Shown here in pieces: positions 1 through 8,309 of a stretch of 64,000 nt of DNA (positions are counted from its first letter, which is position 1; each line of letters starts with the position of its first letter). The notes beneath the pieces are model-generated. The model ran no database searches. It was not told the DNA's origin and saw only the letters and a list, made by a program, of their open reading frames with translations. Made by a program: the position numbers and the translations under genes. This DNA is from an uncultured SAR86 cluster bacterium (lineage in GTDB: Bacteria > Pseudomonadota > Gammaproteobacteria > Magnimaribacterales > D2472), in assembly GCA_902558375.1 (NCBI GenBank), contig CACEDQ010000005.1:1-64000 (forward strand). Direction: 5' to 3'.

Positions 1-9
1 AGTATCATA

Positions 10-696
10 ATGAATAATCCAAAACAGCTTGCTTTTCCGTGGAATAAGATAAATAAATCCTCTTTATCAGGTTTCTATACTAGTAAGGCAAATTTAGAGT
101 TAATTACTTTTTTAAGAGATAAAAATTTTTCAGACGATTTATTTATTTACGGTGCCACTAACTCTGGTAAAACATACTTGTTACAAGCAATATGTAATGA
201 ATATAGCTCTCTTGATAAAACATCATTTTATGTCCCATTAAAACATGCTATAGGTTATGGTACAGAAATTCTTGAGTCATTAGAAAATATAGATCTAATT
301 TGCATAGATGGTATTGAGGCTGTTATATCTGATGAATTATGGGAAAGGGCAATATTTAATTTGATTAATAGAGCATTTTCATCAAAGAGTAGATTAATAT
401 TAACCTCCTCATCAAGCCTCGAATCTCTTAATTTCTTGTTGCCTGATTTAGAATCTCGCATAAGAAGAATTCAAAGTTATGAACTCTACTCAATTGATGA
501 TACAGAAATATATGATGCTCTGAATCATATCTCAAATATTGCATCTATAAAACTTGGTGAAAAGGAGGCAAGATATTTAATTACGTACTCAAAAAGAGAT
601 ATCTCAAACCTTGTTGAAGTCCTTGAGAGCTTGGATAAGCTCTCGTTGGAATTAAAAAGAAAAATATCAATACCTTTAATAAAAGAACTTATCTAA
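10..696 (+). CDS. hda: DnaA-homologue Hda, regulatory inactivator of DnaA
   Basis: At 228 aa this is a DnaA-type AAA+ domain without the DNA-binding domain IV, the size expected for Hda. Known Hda works with the DNA-loaded sliding clamp to stimulate ATP hydrolysis by DnaA and so prevents re-initiation of replication. Visible motifs are the N-terminal QLAFPW segment (the clamp-binding region in the family), a Walker A GATNSGKT at residues 48-55 and a Walker B LICID near 96-100. The C-terminal lid (RDISNLVEVLESLDKLS) and the ending KRKISIPLIKELI match the Hda pattern. The Walker A is intact, whereas some Hda proteins have a degenerate one. The ATG lies 9 bases from the window edge, so upstream context is missing. 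Its end overlaps the convergent sppA by 4 nt. Confidence 0.88.
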   Translation: MNNPKQLAFPWNKINKSSLSGFYTSKANLELITFLRDKNFSDDLFIYGATNSGKTYLLQAICNEYSSLDKTSFYVPLKHAIGYGTEILESLENIDLICIDGIEAVISDELWERAIFNLINRAFSSKSRLILTSSSSLESLNFLLPDLESRIRRIQSYELYSIDDTEIYDALNHISNIASIKLGEKEARYLITYSKRDISNLVEVLESLDKLSLELKRKISIPLIKELI

Positions 697-2531
697 ATTT
701 CGCACTCGAAGCAGTACAGAAGTACATTTTTGCTCTCAGGATTAATAAGTTTAAGATGCTTATTAAGTTTTTCATTAATGAGCTTGATTCTAGGATCTAG
801 GTTTATTTCAATATTAACATTTTCAAGCAATTCATTAATAAATATATCGAATGGCTTCATGGGTTTTTTATAATTTTTTACAGCAAAATCTTCAATCCCC
901 GCTTTCTCAGCTGCTGATTCTATAGCATCTTTGAGCCCGCCTATCTTATCTATTAAGCCAAGCTCCAAGGCTTTATTTCCAGACCAAATTCTTCCACCAG
1001 CAATTGGCAGAACATCTTCATATTTCATTTTTCTATTTTCAGAAACTTTTGATACAAACATTTCATAAATATGATCGATTCCTGCTTGAATATTATTTTG
1101 GACATATTCTGGCATTTCATATCTTTCATCCCATTCACCAGCTTTAGTTGAGCTGGTTCCATCAACCTTAATTCCGGCCCAGTCATATATACCATCAAGA
1201 GTTGGAACAATACCGTATACACCTATTGATCCTGTTAGTGTGTCTTCTTCAGCATATATTTCATCCGAGAGAGTAGTGACCCAAACGCCACCAGATGCAG
1301 CAATATCACCCATTGATGTAACTATAGGCCTGTTAGTCTCTTTAAATTCTTTTAAGGCATTAGTAATTAGTTCACTTGCCCAAACGTCTCCGCCTGGACT
1401 ATTAACTCTTAATACAAGTGCTTTTACAGATTTATTTTTAGTTGCAGACCTAATATGCTCAACAATAGTATCAGAACCAGCTATTCCGTATGCAACATCA
1501 CCAGTCATTATTGCTCCTTCTATATTAATAACTGCTATTTTATTTTTGCTAGTATTCTCTACTTCTTTCTTTTCTATTGTTGATAGATATTCATATATGG
1601 TTACGCTATCTGGAAATTCATATTTATCATTATTTTGGTTTGGAAATTCTTCGAAAAGATAAGCTTTAACTCCTTCTCGAGTTACAACCATATCAACCAA
1701 ACCTAATTTCAGGGCAACATCTGCTGGCTCAGGGTTATCGGTCATCATTTCCCATGCATTATCGCCATAATTTTGTATAGTTCCTATTTCTAAATTTCTT
1801 GAAGATTCCATCATATTAGTCATCTTTTTCCACATAGGATCGGCAAATTCATTCCAAGCTAACTTATCGTTTTCCGACATAGAGTCACGAGTATAAGGCT
1901 CAGGACCTGATTTGAAGTCACCTGCTGTAAATACGTTATAGTTTAGTTTGATATTTTTATAAAAATCTTTGTAATATTCTCTTTTTCTTGAAAATCCAAA
2001 AGCAGAAACCCCGCCAAATTCATTTACAAGTACTTCATTTGCCTGAGAACTTATCAGGTAAGAAGTATTATTATATTCCTCACCATAAGCAATAACTCTT
2101 TTGCCATTATCTTTAATAGCTTTTATGGCTTCAGCTATTTTAAATGCTGAAGACCAATACATGCTTAATTCAGATACATTTACATAAACAGCTGATAGAT
2201 TATCATCATTAGATGCATGGTTAAGGATATCTAAGAGATCCTGAAGTTCATGTTGTTCTACATTTTCAACCCCTCCAAGAACGATACTATTAATATCAAA
2301 ACCTCCAGCACCACTCACAGAAGAATCAACGACCACACCAATAGGTTTAAACCAAAGAACTTTATTTTTTGTATCTATTTCATTAGTATTACTAAAAATA
2401 GAACCAAGACTACCAACTAAAGAGAAAGTAATAATAACCAACAAAAATGCTGTTAATGAGTTAAGTAATATCTTCCTTGTTTTAGTTAAAAAGCTATCTG
2501 CTTTTGACCATATTGATTGTTTTTCTGACAT
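693..2531 (-). CDS. sppA: Signal peptide peptidase SppA, long form (protease IV)
   Basis: This 612-aa protein has the long, duplicated SppA architecture, with two S49 domains in one chain as in enterobacterial SppA. One N-terminal membrane segment lies around residues 22-44, and the rest would face the periplasm. The family degrades signal peptides released after secretion. The catalytic Lys/Ser dyad is visible: Lys207 in GDFKSGPEPYTRDSMS of the first half and Ser413 in GDIAASGGVW of the second half. A good ribosome-binding site (AGGAGAT) precedes the ATG. It ends 4 nt inside the convergent hda. The identification is firm; only the substrate range is assumed from the family. Confidence 0.93.
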   Translation of the reverse strand: MSEKQSIWSKADSFLTKTRKILLNSLTAFLLVIITFSLVGSLGSIFSNTNEIDTKNKVLWFKPIGVVVDSSVSGAGGFDINSIVLGGVENVEQHELQDLLDILNHASNDDNLSAVYVNVSELSMYWSSAFKIAEAIKAIKDNGKRVIAYGEEYNNTSYLISSQANEVLVNEFGGVSAFGFSRKREYYKDFYKNIKLNYNVFTAGDFKSGPEPYTRDSMSENDKLAWNEFADPMWKKMTNMMESSRNLEIGTIQNYGDNAWEMMTDNPEPADVALKLGLVDMVVTREGVKAYLFEEFPNQNNDKYEFPDSVTIYEYLSTIEKKEVENTSKNKIAVINIEGAIMTGDVAYGIAGSDTIVEHIRSATKNKSVKALVLRVNSPGGDVWASELITNALKEFKETNRPIVTSMGDIAASGGVWVTTLSDEIYAEEDTLTGSIGVYGIVPTLDGIYDWAGIKVDGTSSTKAGEWDERYEMPEYVQNNIQAGIDHIYEMFVSKVSENRKMKYEDVLPIAGGRIWSGNKALELGLIDKIGGLKDAIESAAEKAGIEDFAVKNYKKPMKPFDIFINELLENVNIEINLDPRIKLINEKLNKHLKLINPESKNVLLYCFECEI

Positions 2532-2592
2532 GAATATCTCCTGTATAAGATGGATGATAATAATATAGGAGTAATTTAATGTAAAGCATACT

Positions 2593-2925
2593 TTACATGT
2601 TATTTCTAATGGATTTGGGAGCTAAGATACAGATTATAAACATTATTGTTATAAATAAAATTTCTAGTAGATCATGAAGCATTGGCGAGATACCGAAGAC
2701 TCTAAGAGATGCTGATAAAAAATATATTAAAAGAACAAAGCTGAAACTTTGATAAGATTTTATCGATAATTTATTTGCAAGGTATAAAAATATAATAAAA
2801 GGTAAAGACCAAATAATTAAAAATATAAATGTGATATATCCTTTGAGATAGCCAAATAATTTTATAAATACTAGTAAACCTGTAATTAGATTTATAGAAG
2901 TTTTAATACTTTCATTACTTAACAT
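2593..2925 (-). CDS. DUF2069 family inner-membrane protein
   Basis: This 110-aa, very hydrophobic protein has about four predicted membrane helices and a short basic C-terminus (APKSIRNNM). Its size, topology and position directly behind wrbA, near hda, fit the DUF2069 family, which sits beside wrbA in many gammaproteobacteria. No function is established for the family. It overlaps the 3' end of the upstream wrbA-like gene by 11 nt, so the two are probably translationally coupled. No catalytic motif is visible. Confidence 0.72.
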   Translation of the reverse strand: MLSNESIKTSINLITGLLVFIKLFGYLKGYITFIFLIIWSLPFIIFLYLANKLSIKSYQSFSFVLLIYFLSASLRVFGISPMLHDLLEILFITIMFIICILAPKSIRNNM

Positions 2926-3514
2926 CTAACTTGTTTATAAATCTTGCAATCCTTGAACCGGTTTCTTTTGCTATTTTATATTCATCTGGAGTAAGGTTAG
3001 GGGATTCATTAAAACTTTCCACATGAGAGGGGCCATATGGACCTCCTCCAGATTTAGTTTTATTTAATTCTTTCACTGAATATGGTGTTCCCATGATAAA
3101 CATTCCCTGATGCAGCATATATGTTAGTAGATTAAATTGGGTAGTTTCTTGTCCTCCATGCATAGAACCTGTTGAAGTAAATGCTACACCTGGAATATTC
3201 TCTAAACTATTTGATGCCCATAAATCACCAGTAGAATCAAGAAAGTATTTGAGTGGTGCAGCCATTGATCCAAATCTTGTTGGTGATCCTAGGGCAAGAC
3301 CTGAGCAATTGATCAAATCTTCCTTTGTACAATATATTTCATCTTTTTTAGGTATATTTTCCTCAGCTTTTTCAGTGACTGTAGATACTTTTGGAACCGT
3401 TCTTATTTTTACACTTAAACTTTCTTCCTCAGCACCATCAGCAATGGCATGAGCAATATTTCTTACAGAGCCACCAGCTGAGTAAAAAAGAATTAATAAA
3501 TATTTATTTTCCAT
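2915..3514 (-). CDS. wrbA: WrbA-like NAD(P)H:quinone oxidoreductase (flavodoxin fold)
   Basis: This 199-aa flavodoxin-fold protein should bind FMN and reduce quinones by two electrons, protecting against redox cycling, as known for WrbA. The FMN phosphate-binding loop is LILFYSAGGSVRNIA near the N-terminus. The typical WrbA segment GSPTRFGSMAAPLKYFLDST follows the middle of the protein, and a loop containing GSMHGGQETT comes after it. The length equals that of the family. The gene is first in an operon with the DUF2069 gene. Its start lies 14-23 bp from the divergent TlpA-like gene, so both promoters must overlap in a very short spacer or lie inside the neighbours. Confidence 0.9.
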   Translation of the reverse strand: MENKYLLILFYSAGGSVRNIAHAIADGAEEESLSVKIRTVPKVSTVTEKAEENIPKKDEIYCTKEDLINCSGLALGSPTRFGSMAAPLKYFLDSTGDLWASNSLENIPGVAFTSTGSMHGGQETTQFNLLTYMLHQGMFIMGTPYSVKELNKTKSGGGPYGPSHVESFNESPNLTPDEYKIAKETGSRIARFINKLDVK

Positions 3515-3537
3515 AAATTTCGCCTATTATGTGTTTC

Positions 3538-3981
3538 ATGAAAGCTAAAATTATAACCTTGTTATCTATTTTCATATTAATTAGTTGCCAAAAAAATGAC
3601 ATAGATGTGTTCAATGGAAAAGATACATCTTTAGAAAAATTAAGTGGCCAATGGATTGTTGTCAACTACTGGGCAGATTGGTGTGCTCCATGCATAAAGG
3701 AGCTTCCAGAGTTATACGAATTTGCTAAAGAAAATAGTGATATATCAGTTTATGTATTTAATTTCGATGAATTAGATGAAGAAGATTTACGACCAGTAGC
3801 CAAGAGATTTGGACTTATGCTTCCTTCATTGATATCTCACCCAAGAGAAATTTGGGGTATTGAAACACCTCCTGCAGTTCCAGCCACATTTTTTATTAAT
3901 CCAGATGGCGAATTGGTTAAATCTTTGTTTAGACCCCAGACTAAAGATAGTCTTAATTCTATCTTGGCTTCAATTAAATAA
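3538..3981 (+). CDS. TlpA/ResA-like thioredoxin-fold lipoprotein
   Basis: The protein is about 147 aa and has a lipoprotein signal (MKAKIITLLSIFILISC) with the lipidated Cys at 17. It then has a thioredoxin fold with the redox motif WCAPC (Cys49 and Cys52) and a cis-proline loop (PPAVPATFF). It is expected to act in the periplasm as a membrane-anchored thiol-disulfide reductase. An ATG 9 bases upstream (3529) would add MCF; the later ATG was chosen because it gives a normal basic signal-peptide start. Its 3' end overlaps the convergent M23 peptidase gene by 12 nt. A similar gene sits near wrbA/hda in other gammaproteobacteria. The partner protein is unknown. Confidence 0.85.
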   Translation: MKAKIITLLSIFILISCQKNDIDVFNGKDTSLEKLSGQWIVVNYWADWCAPCIKELPELYEFAKENSDISVYVFNFDELDEEDLRPVAKRFGLMLPSLISHPREIWGIETPPAVPATFFINPDGELVKSLFRPQTKDSLNSILASIK

Positions 3982-4758
3982 GTTTTCTTCAAAATTTTCA
4001 GCAAGCAAAGATTCTGGGTTTATTCTTTCTTTTGATAAGTAAATAGTCCAGTGCAAGTGTGGCCCGGTTACTCTTCCGGTGGAACCAACTTCACCAATAA
4101 TGTCACCTTGATTCAAATAGTCATTGGTTTTTACATGAACTTTTGACATATGACTGTAAGATGAGATCAGCCCAAATCCATGATCTAAGATCAAAAAATT
4201 TCCAGAATAAAAAAAATCACCAACGAGAATTACTTTTCCTGATGCTGGAGCAATAATTTTAGTTCCTTCAGCTGCTGCTATATCTAATGCAAGATGGGGT
4301 GATCTTGGCTGATCATTAATATACCTTTGTTTACCGTATCTGCTAGATATTATTCCGTTAACAGGATTAATAAATTTTAGTGATGGTTTTATATTTATTG
4401 AATAACTATTTAATGAGCTCCTAATCAGTTGAGATTCTTTGTATGCTCTTTGGGAATCTTCTGCACTGAGATTAACTTTAGATTCATCTAAAATCGTAAT
4501 TCTTGATTCACCAAAATCTTTTTTATTAATTTTAATTGGAACACAGTAGCTATCTATAAGCCTGCTATTTTTTGAAAAAGGTGAGGGTATTACAGCATAT
4601 TCAGTTTTATTGAAAGTATACAAAAATACTTTTTCTTTTTTTATTTCAGGACATGTTGATAACTTTATCGCCACCATTTCACCAGGATCTACAACTATTT
4701 CGCCTTTTAAGCCTAATGAAATAAAAAATATTAAAATAACACAGGCTTTAATGTTCAT
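3970..4758 (-). CDS. Secreted M23 (LytM-type) metallopeptidase
   Basis: The 262-aa protein has a signal peptide (about residues 1-20), an Ig-like or coiled N-terminal half and a C-terminal M23 domain at about 135-245. The zinc ligands are visible: His155 and Asp159 in PHLALDIA, His203 in SYSHMS, and the HxH pair His234/His236 in GPHLHW. The domain is therefore likely active, unlike degenerate LytM factors. Such enzymes cut peptide cross-bridges in peptidoglycan in the periplasm. It overlaps the 3' end of xseA by 11 nt, which indicates coupled translation in an xseA-M23 operon. Confidence 0.88.
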   Translation of the reverse strand: MNIKACVILIFFISLGLKGEIVVDPGEMVAIKLSTCPEIKKEKVFLYTFNKTEYAVIPSPFSKNSRLIDSYCVPIKINKKDFGESRITILDESKVNLSAEDSQRAYKESQLIRSSLNSYSINIKPSLKFINPVNGIISSRYGKQRYINDQPRSPHLALDIAAAEGTKIIAPASGKVILVGDFFYSGNFLILDHGFGLISSYSHMSKVHVKTNDYLNQGDIIGEVGSTGRVTGPHLHWTIYLSKERINPESLLAENFEENLFN

Positions 4759-6118
4759 CTTTCTTATTCTTAACTTCTATATCAATAAATCCTTTATTTA
4801 ATCTTGCAGTTAAACTCTCCCCAATTTTTACATCAGTATTAGACTTAATTGACTTACCTGATTGATTTTGAATAATTGAATATCCTCTATCAAGAATTGA
4901 TAACGGGTTAAGAATTTCAAGATTTTTTTCATACTCTTGAATGAAGGTAAGATTTCGATTTAGACAAGATTTAATTTCTTTTTGTAAGATATTTTTAATG
5001 TTGCCTATCTTGATACTCAGTTCCTGAATATAGGCATTTGGACTTTTTTCTTTAAATCTCATATTTAGAAGATTTAATTTTTGTTTGTTTTGATTGAAAC
5101 TAATTTTAATATTCTGCTTTAACTGAAGCTCATAATTATCAATCTTTTGATTTTGTTCTCTTAAAATCATTAGAGGGCTTTTAACCTTACTTTTAAGAAA
5201 TTCAATTATTTGTATTTTATTTTTGAATGAATTAGAAATTCCTTTTTCAAGATCAATACATAAATCATTAATTTTATCCATCACTTGAAAGTAAAACTCT
5301 GTAGCTATTTCTGCTGCAGCAGTTGGGGTAGGTGCTCTCATATCTGATACAAAATCACATATTGTAAAATCTATTTCATGACCTACGCCTGAGATTGTTG
5401 GGATTGGAAATGACGCTATTTCTCTTGCGAGGCTTTCATTATTAAAACACCATAGATCCTCAATAGATCCACCACCTCTAGATAAAAGCACTAAATCAAC
5501 TGGATTGTCTTGATTATTGTCATTAAATTTAAGAATCCTATTTAATGCATCAATAATAGTATTTGGTGCAGTGTCTCCTTGAACTACAGCTGGACTTATA
5601 GAAATTTGGGCAGATGGGGCTCTTCGTTGAATTGTGCTTAAAATATCCTGAAATGCTGCTGTAGATGGCGAGGTAATTACTCCAATATGTTTAGGTGACT
5701 GAGGAATAGATAATTTATTTGATGAATCAAATAAGCCTTCTGATTCAAGCTTATTTTTTAATTGTTCAAACTGGTGCATTAAATTTCCAGACCCAGCCTG
5801 TTCAATAGATTTAACCATAAGCTGATAACGACCTGTCGCAGGATATAAACTAACCTGTCCCTTAAGAATGCATTTATCACCATCTTCAGGGCGGAAGTTC
5901 AGCTTAGATGCTTGTGAGCGCCACATTGCACAACCTATAGCACCATCCTCATCTTTTAGCGTGAAATAAATATGACCCGAGCTAGGTCGAGACATATTTG
6001 ATATTTCGCCAACTACAGCGATGTTTGTGAATGCATCTTCTAGTAGATATTTTGCAGACCTGTTTAACTCACCAACTGAGATAATTTCTTTATTCTGCTC
6101 TACAATGTCATTTTGCAT
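4748..6118 (-). CDS. xseA: Exodeoxyribonuclease VII large subunit
   Basis: This protein of about 456 aa begins with an OB-fold nucleic-acid-binding domain (about residues 10-110, with GEISNMSRPSSGHIYFTLKD). The catalytic ExoVII large-subunit domain follows (GVITSPSTAAFQDIL, LLSRGGGSIEDLW, GVGHEIDFTICDFV, RAPTPTAAAE). A long coiled-coil stretch and a C-terminal segment (LDRGYSII) close it. With XseB, which is not in this window, it forms the single-strand-specific exonuclease used in repair. The ATG at 6118 is preferred over an in-frame TTG two codons earlier. It is divergent from the EamA gene with only 17 bp between. Confidence 0.95.
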   Translation of the reverse strand: MQNDIVEQNKEIISVGELNRSAKYLLEDAFTNIAVVGEISNMSRPSSGHIYFTLKDEDGAIGCAMWRSQASKLNFRPEDGDKCILKGQVSLYPATGRYQLMVKSIEQAGSGNLMHQFEQLKNKLESEGLFDSSNKLSIPQSPKHIGVITSPSTAAFQDILSTIQRRAPSAQISISPAVVQGDTAPNTIIDALNRILKFNDNNQDNPVDLVLLSRGGGSIEDLWCFNNESLAREIASFPIPTISGVGHEIDFTICDFVSDMRAPTPTAAAEIATEFYFQVMDKINDLCIDLEKGISNSFKNKIQIIEFLKSKVKSPLMILREQNQKIDNYELQLKQNIKISFNQNKQKLNLLNMRFKEKSPNAYIQELSIKIGNIKNILQKEIKSCLNRNLTFIQEYEKNLEILNPLSILDRGYSIIQNQSGKSIKSNTDVKIGESLTARLNKGFIDIEVKNKKDEH

Positions 6119-6135
6119 AGTCAAAGTATAACTTC

Positions 6136-7014
6136 ATGATTAAGAATTTACAGGGAACAAATTATTTTCTTATGCTTGCATTAGGGGCGACCCTAATTGG
6201 CTTTGCACCTATATTTGTAAAGTGGAGTAATTTGTCTCCAGCTGCTATCGCTTTTTGGAGAATGTTTTTAGCGATTCCTCTTTTAATAGTCTTTAATTAT
6301 GTTGCTAATAAGAAAATATTTTTTAAGGTAAAAAATAAAAGGACCATTTTATATACTGCGATCGCATCATTAGCTTTTACGACTGACTTAGTTTTATGGC
6401 ATTACAGTATGTCTATTACATCTGTGGCTAATGCAACAATCATTGTAAATTCTGCACCAATATTTGTAGCTCTTTTGGCCTTCATTATTTTTAAAGAAAT
6501 CCCCTCAAAGGGTTTTGGAATATCATTTTTGATTACTTATGCTGGGATAATAGGCCTAATAATTTTTTCAAATAACTATGCTAATGGAAAAGTTCTTGGT
6601 GATTTTTTATGTATGGTTGCTGCACTATTTTATGCAATTTATTTATTAATAATTTCAAAGTTAGGTAAAGAAACGTCTTTAAACATTATTTTTTACACTA
6701 CATTTTTTTGTTGCTTATTTTCTGTGATACCTATGATGATTGATTCTAGGCCTTATATTCCTGCTACTAACTTTGAATGGATCAATCTTCTTCTTATGGC
6801 TTTTTTATGTCAATTTGGCGGTCAATTTCTAATTACCTTTGGTATCGGTAAGATTTCTGCATCAACTGGTTCAATAGGCTTATTAATGCAGCCATTAACA
6901 GCCACTTTGCTAGCAGCATTAATTTTTACTGAGATATTAAATTTAATGCAAATAGTGTCGGTATTTATAACGCTTGTAGGTATATATCTTGCTAGATTAA
7001 GCATTGTAAAATAA
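6136..7014 (+). CDS. EamA/DMT-family transporter
   Basis: This 292-aa integral membrane protein has about ten hydrophobic helices arranged as two EamA repeats (about residues 10-140 and 150-288). It fits the drug/metabolite transporter superfamily. The conserved first-repeat segment GFAPIFVKWSNLSPAAIAFW and a second-repeat proline/glycine-rich end are visible. Family members export amino acids, nucleotides or other small metabolites; the substrate here cannot be read from the sequence. It starts 17 bp from divergent xseA and ends 18 bp before the carbonic anhydrase gene, so these two could share a transcript. Confidence 0.86.
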   Translation: MIKNLQGTNYFLMLALGATLIGFAPIFVKWSNLSPAAIAFWRMFLAIPLLIVFNYVANKKIFFKVKNKRTILYTAIASLAFTTDLVLWHYSMSITSVANATIIVNSAPIFVALLAFIIFKEIPSKGFGISFLITYAGIIGLIIFSNNYANGKVLGDFLCMVAALFYAIYLLIISKLGKETSLNIIFYTTFFCCLFSVIPMMIDSRPYIPATNFEWINLLLMAFLCQFGGQFLITFGIGKISASTGSIGLLMQPLTATLLAALIFTEILNLMQIVSVFITLVGIYLARLSIVK

Positions 7015-7032
7015 CTCTTAAAGGTAACGAAT

Positions 7033-7545
7033 ATGTCAAAAATCTTAAAAGAAGTAATTATTTCAAATAAAAAATATGCAAAGAACTTTAATACAAAAGG
7101 AAATTTGCAGGCTGCACCAATAAAAAAGTTTGCGATTCTTACCTGCATGGATGCAAGGCTAGATCCAGCTAAGTTTGCAGGCTTATCAGAGGGAGATGCT
7201 CACGTGATTAGAAATGCAGGGGGAAGAGTTAGTGATGACGCTATTCGTTCTTTATTAATATCCTATAAATTGTTGGGCACTGAAGAATGGTTTGTTATTC
7301 ATCACACTGATTGCGGTTTAGAAAAATTTTCTAATACAGATATTGATAAAGAATTTAATCTTGATTCAAAAAATAAAATAGATTGGCTCACATTTACAGA
7401 TAACGAAAAAAGTGTTGTTGAAGATGTTCTAAGATTAAAAAAACATCCGTTAGTGCCAAATTCAATACCGATATACGGATATATTTATGATTGTAAAACA
7501 GGAAATTTAAAAGAGGTATTTGAAGCAACCAATCTTGGCATTTAA
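7033..7545 (+). CDS. Beta-class carbonic anhydrase
   Basis: This 170-aa protein matches the small beta-carbonic anhydrases, which interconvert CO2 and bicarbonate. The zinc site is visible: Cys38-x-Asp40-x-Arg42 in TCMDARLDP, His91 and Cys94 in HHTDCG, plus the conserved [13 protein letters not shown] segment. It has no signal peptide and should be cytoplasmic. It is shorter than the E. coli enzymes Can and CynT and resembles the compact clade found in many marine and Gram-positive bacteria. It follows the EamA gene by 18 bp and precedes the tRNA-Val promoter. Confidence 0.9.
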   Translation: MSKILKEVIISNKKYAKNFNTKGNLQAAPIKKFAILTCMDARLDPAKFAGLSEGDAHVIRNAGGRVSDDAIRSLLISYKLLGTEEWFVIHHTDCGLEKFSNTDIDKEFNLDSKNKIDWLTFTDNEKSVVEDVLRLKKHPLVPNSIPIYGYIYDCKTGNLKEVFEATNLGI

Positions 7546-7586
7546 TTTAATTCGAATTCTTATAAAACAAATAATAAAAATTTCTT

Positions 7587-7614
7587 TTGTATACTTTCAA
7601 TTAATCAATATAAT
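7587..7614 (+). promoter_or_regulatory. Sigma-70 promoter of the tRNA-Val/tRNA-Asp unit
   Basis: TTGTAT (7587-7592) and a perfect TATAAT (7609-7614) are separated by 16 bp. The predicted start, about 7621, lies 3 bp before tRNA-Val. Confidence 0.65.
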
Positions 7615-7623
7615 ACGCAACGT

Positions 7624-7700
7624 GGGTGATTAGCTCAGTTTGGTAGAGCATCTCGTTTACACCGAGAGGGTCGGCAGTTCGATCCTGTCATCACCCACCA
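7624..7700 (+). tRNA. tRNA-Val (anticodon UAC)
   Basis: The sequence folds into a full cloverleaf of 77 nt with an encoded CCA end. The acceptor stem GGGTGAT pairs with ATCACCC. The anticodon stem TCTCG/CGAGA encloses the loop TTTACAC with anticodon TAC at 7658-7660. The T-arm contains GTTCGATCC. It closely resembles E. coli tRNA-Val(UAC). It is followed 55 bp later by tRNA-Asp, probably on the same transcript. Confidence 0.97.
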
Positions 7701-7755
7701 GTAATTAACAGTTGAATTATTATTATTTAAATATATTATTCGAATGTTAATAAGT

Positions 7756-7830
7756 GGTCCGGTAGTTAAACGGTTATAATTCCGCCCTGTCACGGCGGCG
7801 TTCGGGGTTCGATTCCCCGTCGGACCGCCA
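7756..7830 (+). tRNA. tRNA-Asp (anticodon GUC)
   Basis: This is a 75-nt cloverleaf with encoded CCA. The acceptor stem GGTCCGG pairs with TCGGACC (one G-U pair). The anticodon stem CCGCC/GGCGG encloses CTGTCAC with anticodon GTC at 7789-7791. The T-loop is GTTCGATTC. It ends 7 bp before the start codon of the DUF4149-like gene, so that mRNA may be made by processing of the tRNA transcript. Confidence 0.97.
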
Positions 7831-7837
7831 CTTAATT

Positions 7838-8245
7838 ATGAATACAGTAGTTATAAGCTTACTAATTTTATCTTACTCACTGGTGTTAGGTATTATATTT
7901 GCACAAGTGCTTATTACAGCACCTGTTGTTTTTAAGGTATTGGATGATCAGAATGCCTCAAATTTTCTAAGAAAAATTTTCCCTAGGTATTATTTATTAA
8001 TATTGCTGATAACTTTACTTGCATTATTAATAAGCTATCTTTTTTTTAAAATTGAAGATATTTATTTTGCCCTTGTTGCTGTTGGTTTAGCATTTATAGG
8101 TTTTATAATAATACCTCTTACAAATACAGCTAAAGATAGGGGTTGGGAAAGATTCTTCAAGTTCCTTCATAATTTAAGTGTATTCAATACGATAGTAATA
8201 TTTATCATTTCAATTATTCAGATTGTAAGAGTTACATACATGTAA
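7838..8245 (+). CDS. DUF4149/TMEM205-like membrane protein
   Basis: This 135-aa protein has four hydrophobic helices. Its pattern resembles the DUF4149 (TMEM205-like) family: a first helix followed by APVVF, then a loop with NFLRKIFPRYY, then helices and the segment NTAKDRGWERFFKFLHNLS. No biochemical role is known for bacterial members. The start codon lies 7 bp after tRNA-Asp, leaving no room for a separate promoter, so expression probably depends on read-through from the tRNA unit. Confidence 0.68.
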   Translation: MNTVVISLLILSYSLVLGIIFAQVLITAPVVFKVLDDQNASNFLRKIFPRYYLLILLITLLALLISYLFFKIEDIYFALVAVGLAFIGFIIIPLTNTAKDRGWERFFKFLHNLSVFNTIVIFIISIIQIVRVTYM

Positions 8246-8309
8246 ATTCATAACTTACTTGAATTTTCCATAATTAATATTATTTAGATAGCATTAAAGA
8301 GGAGAAAAA

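Noticed and set aside
1240-1662. 140-codon open frame antisense to sppA
   Set aside because: Lies wholly within the well-supported sppA gene on the other strand; composition follows the complement of sppA and no motif is seen.
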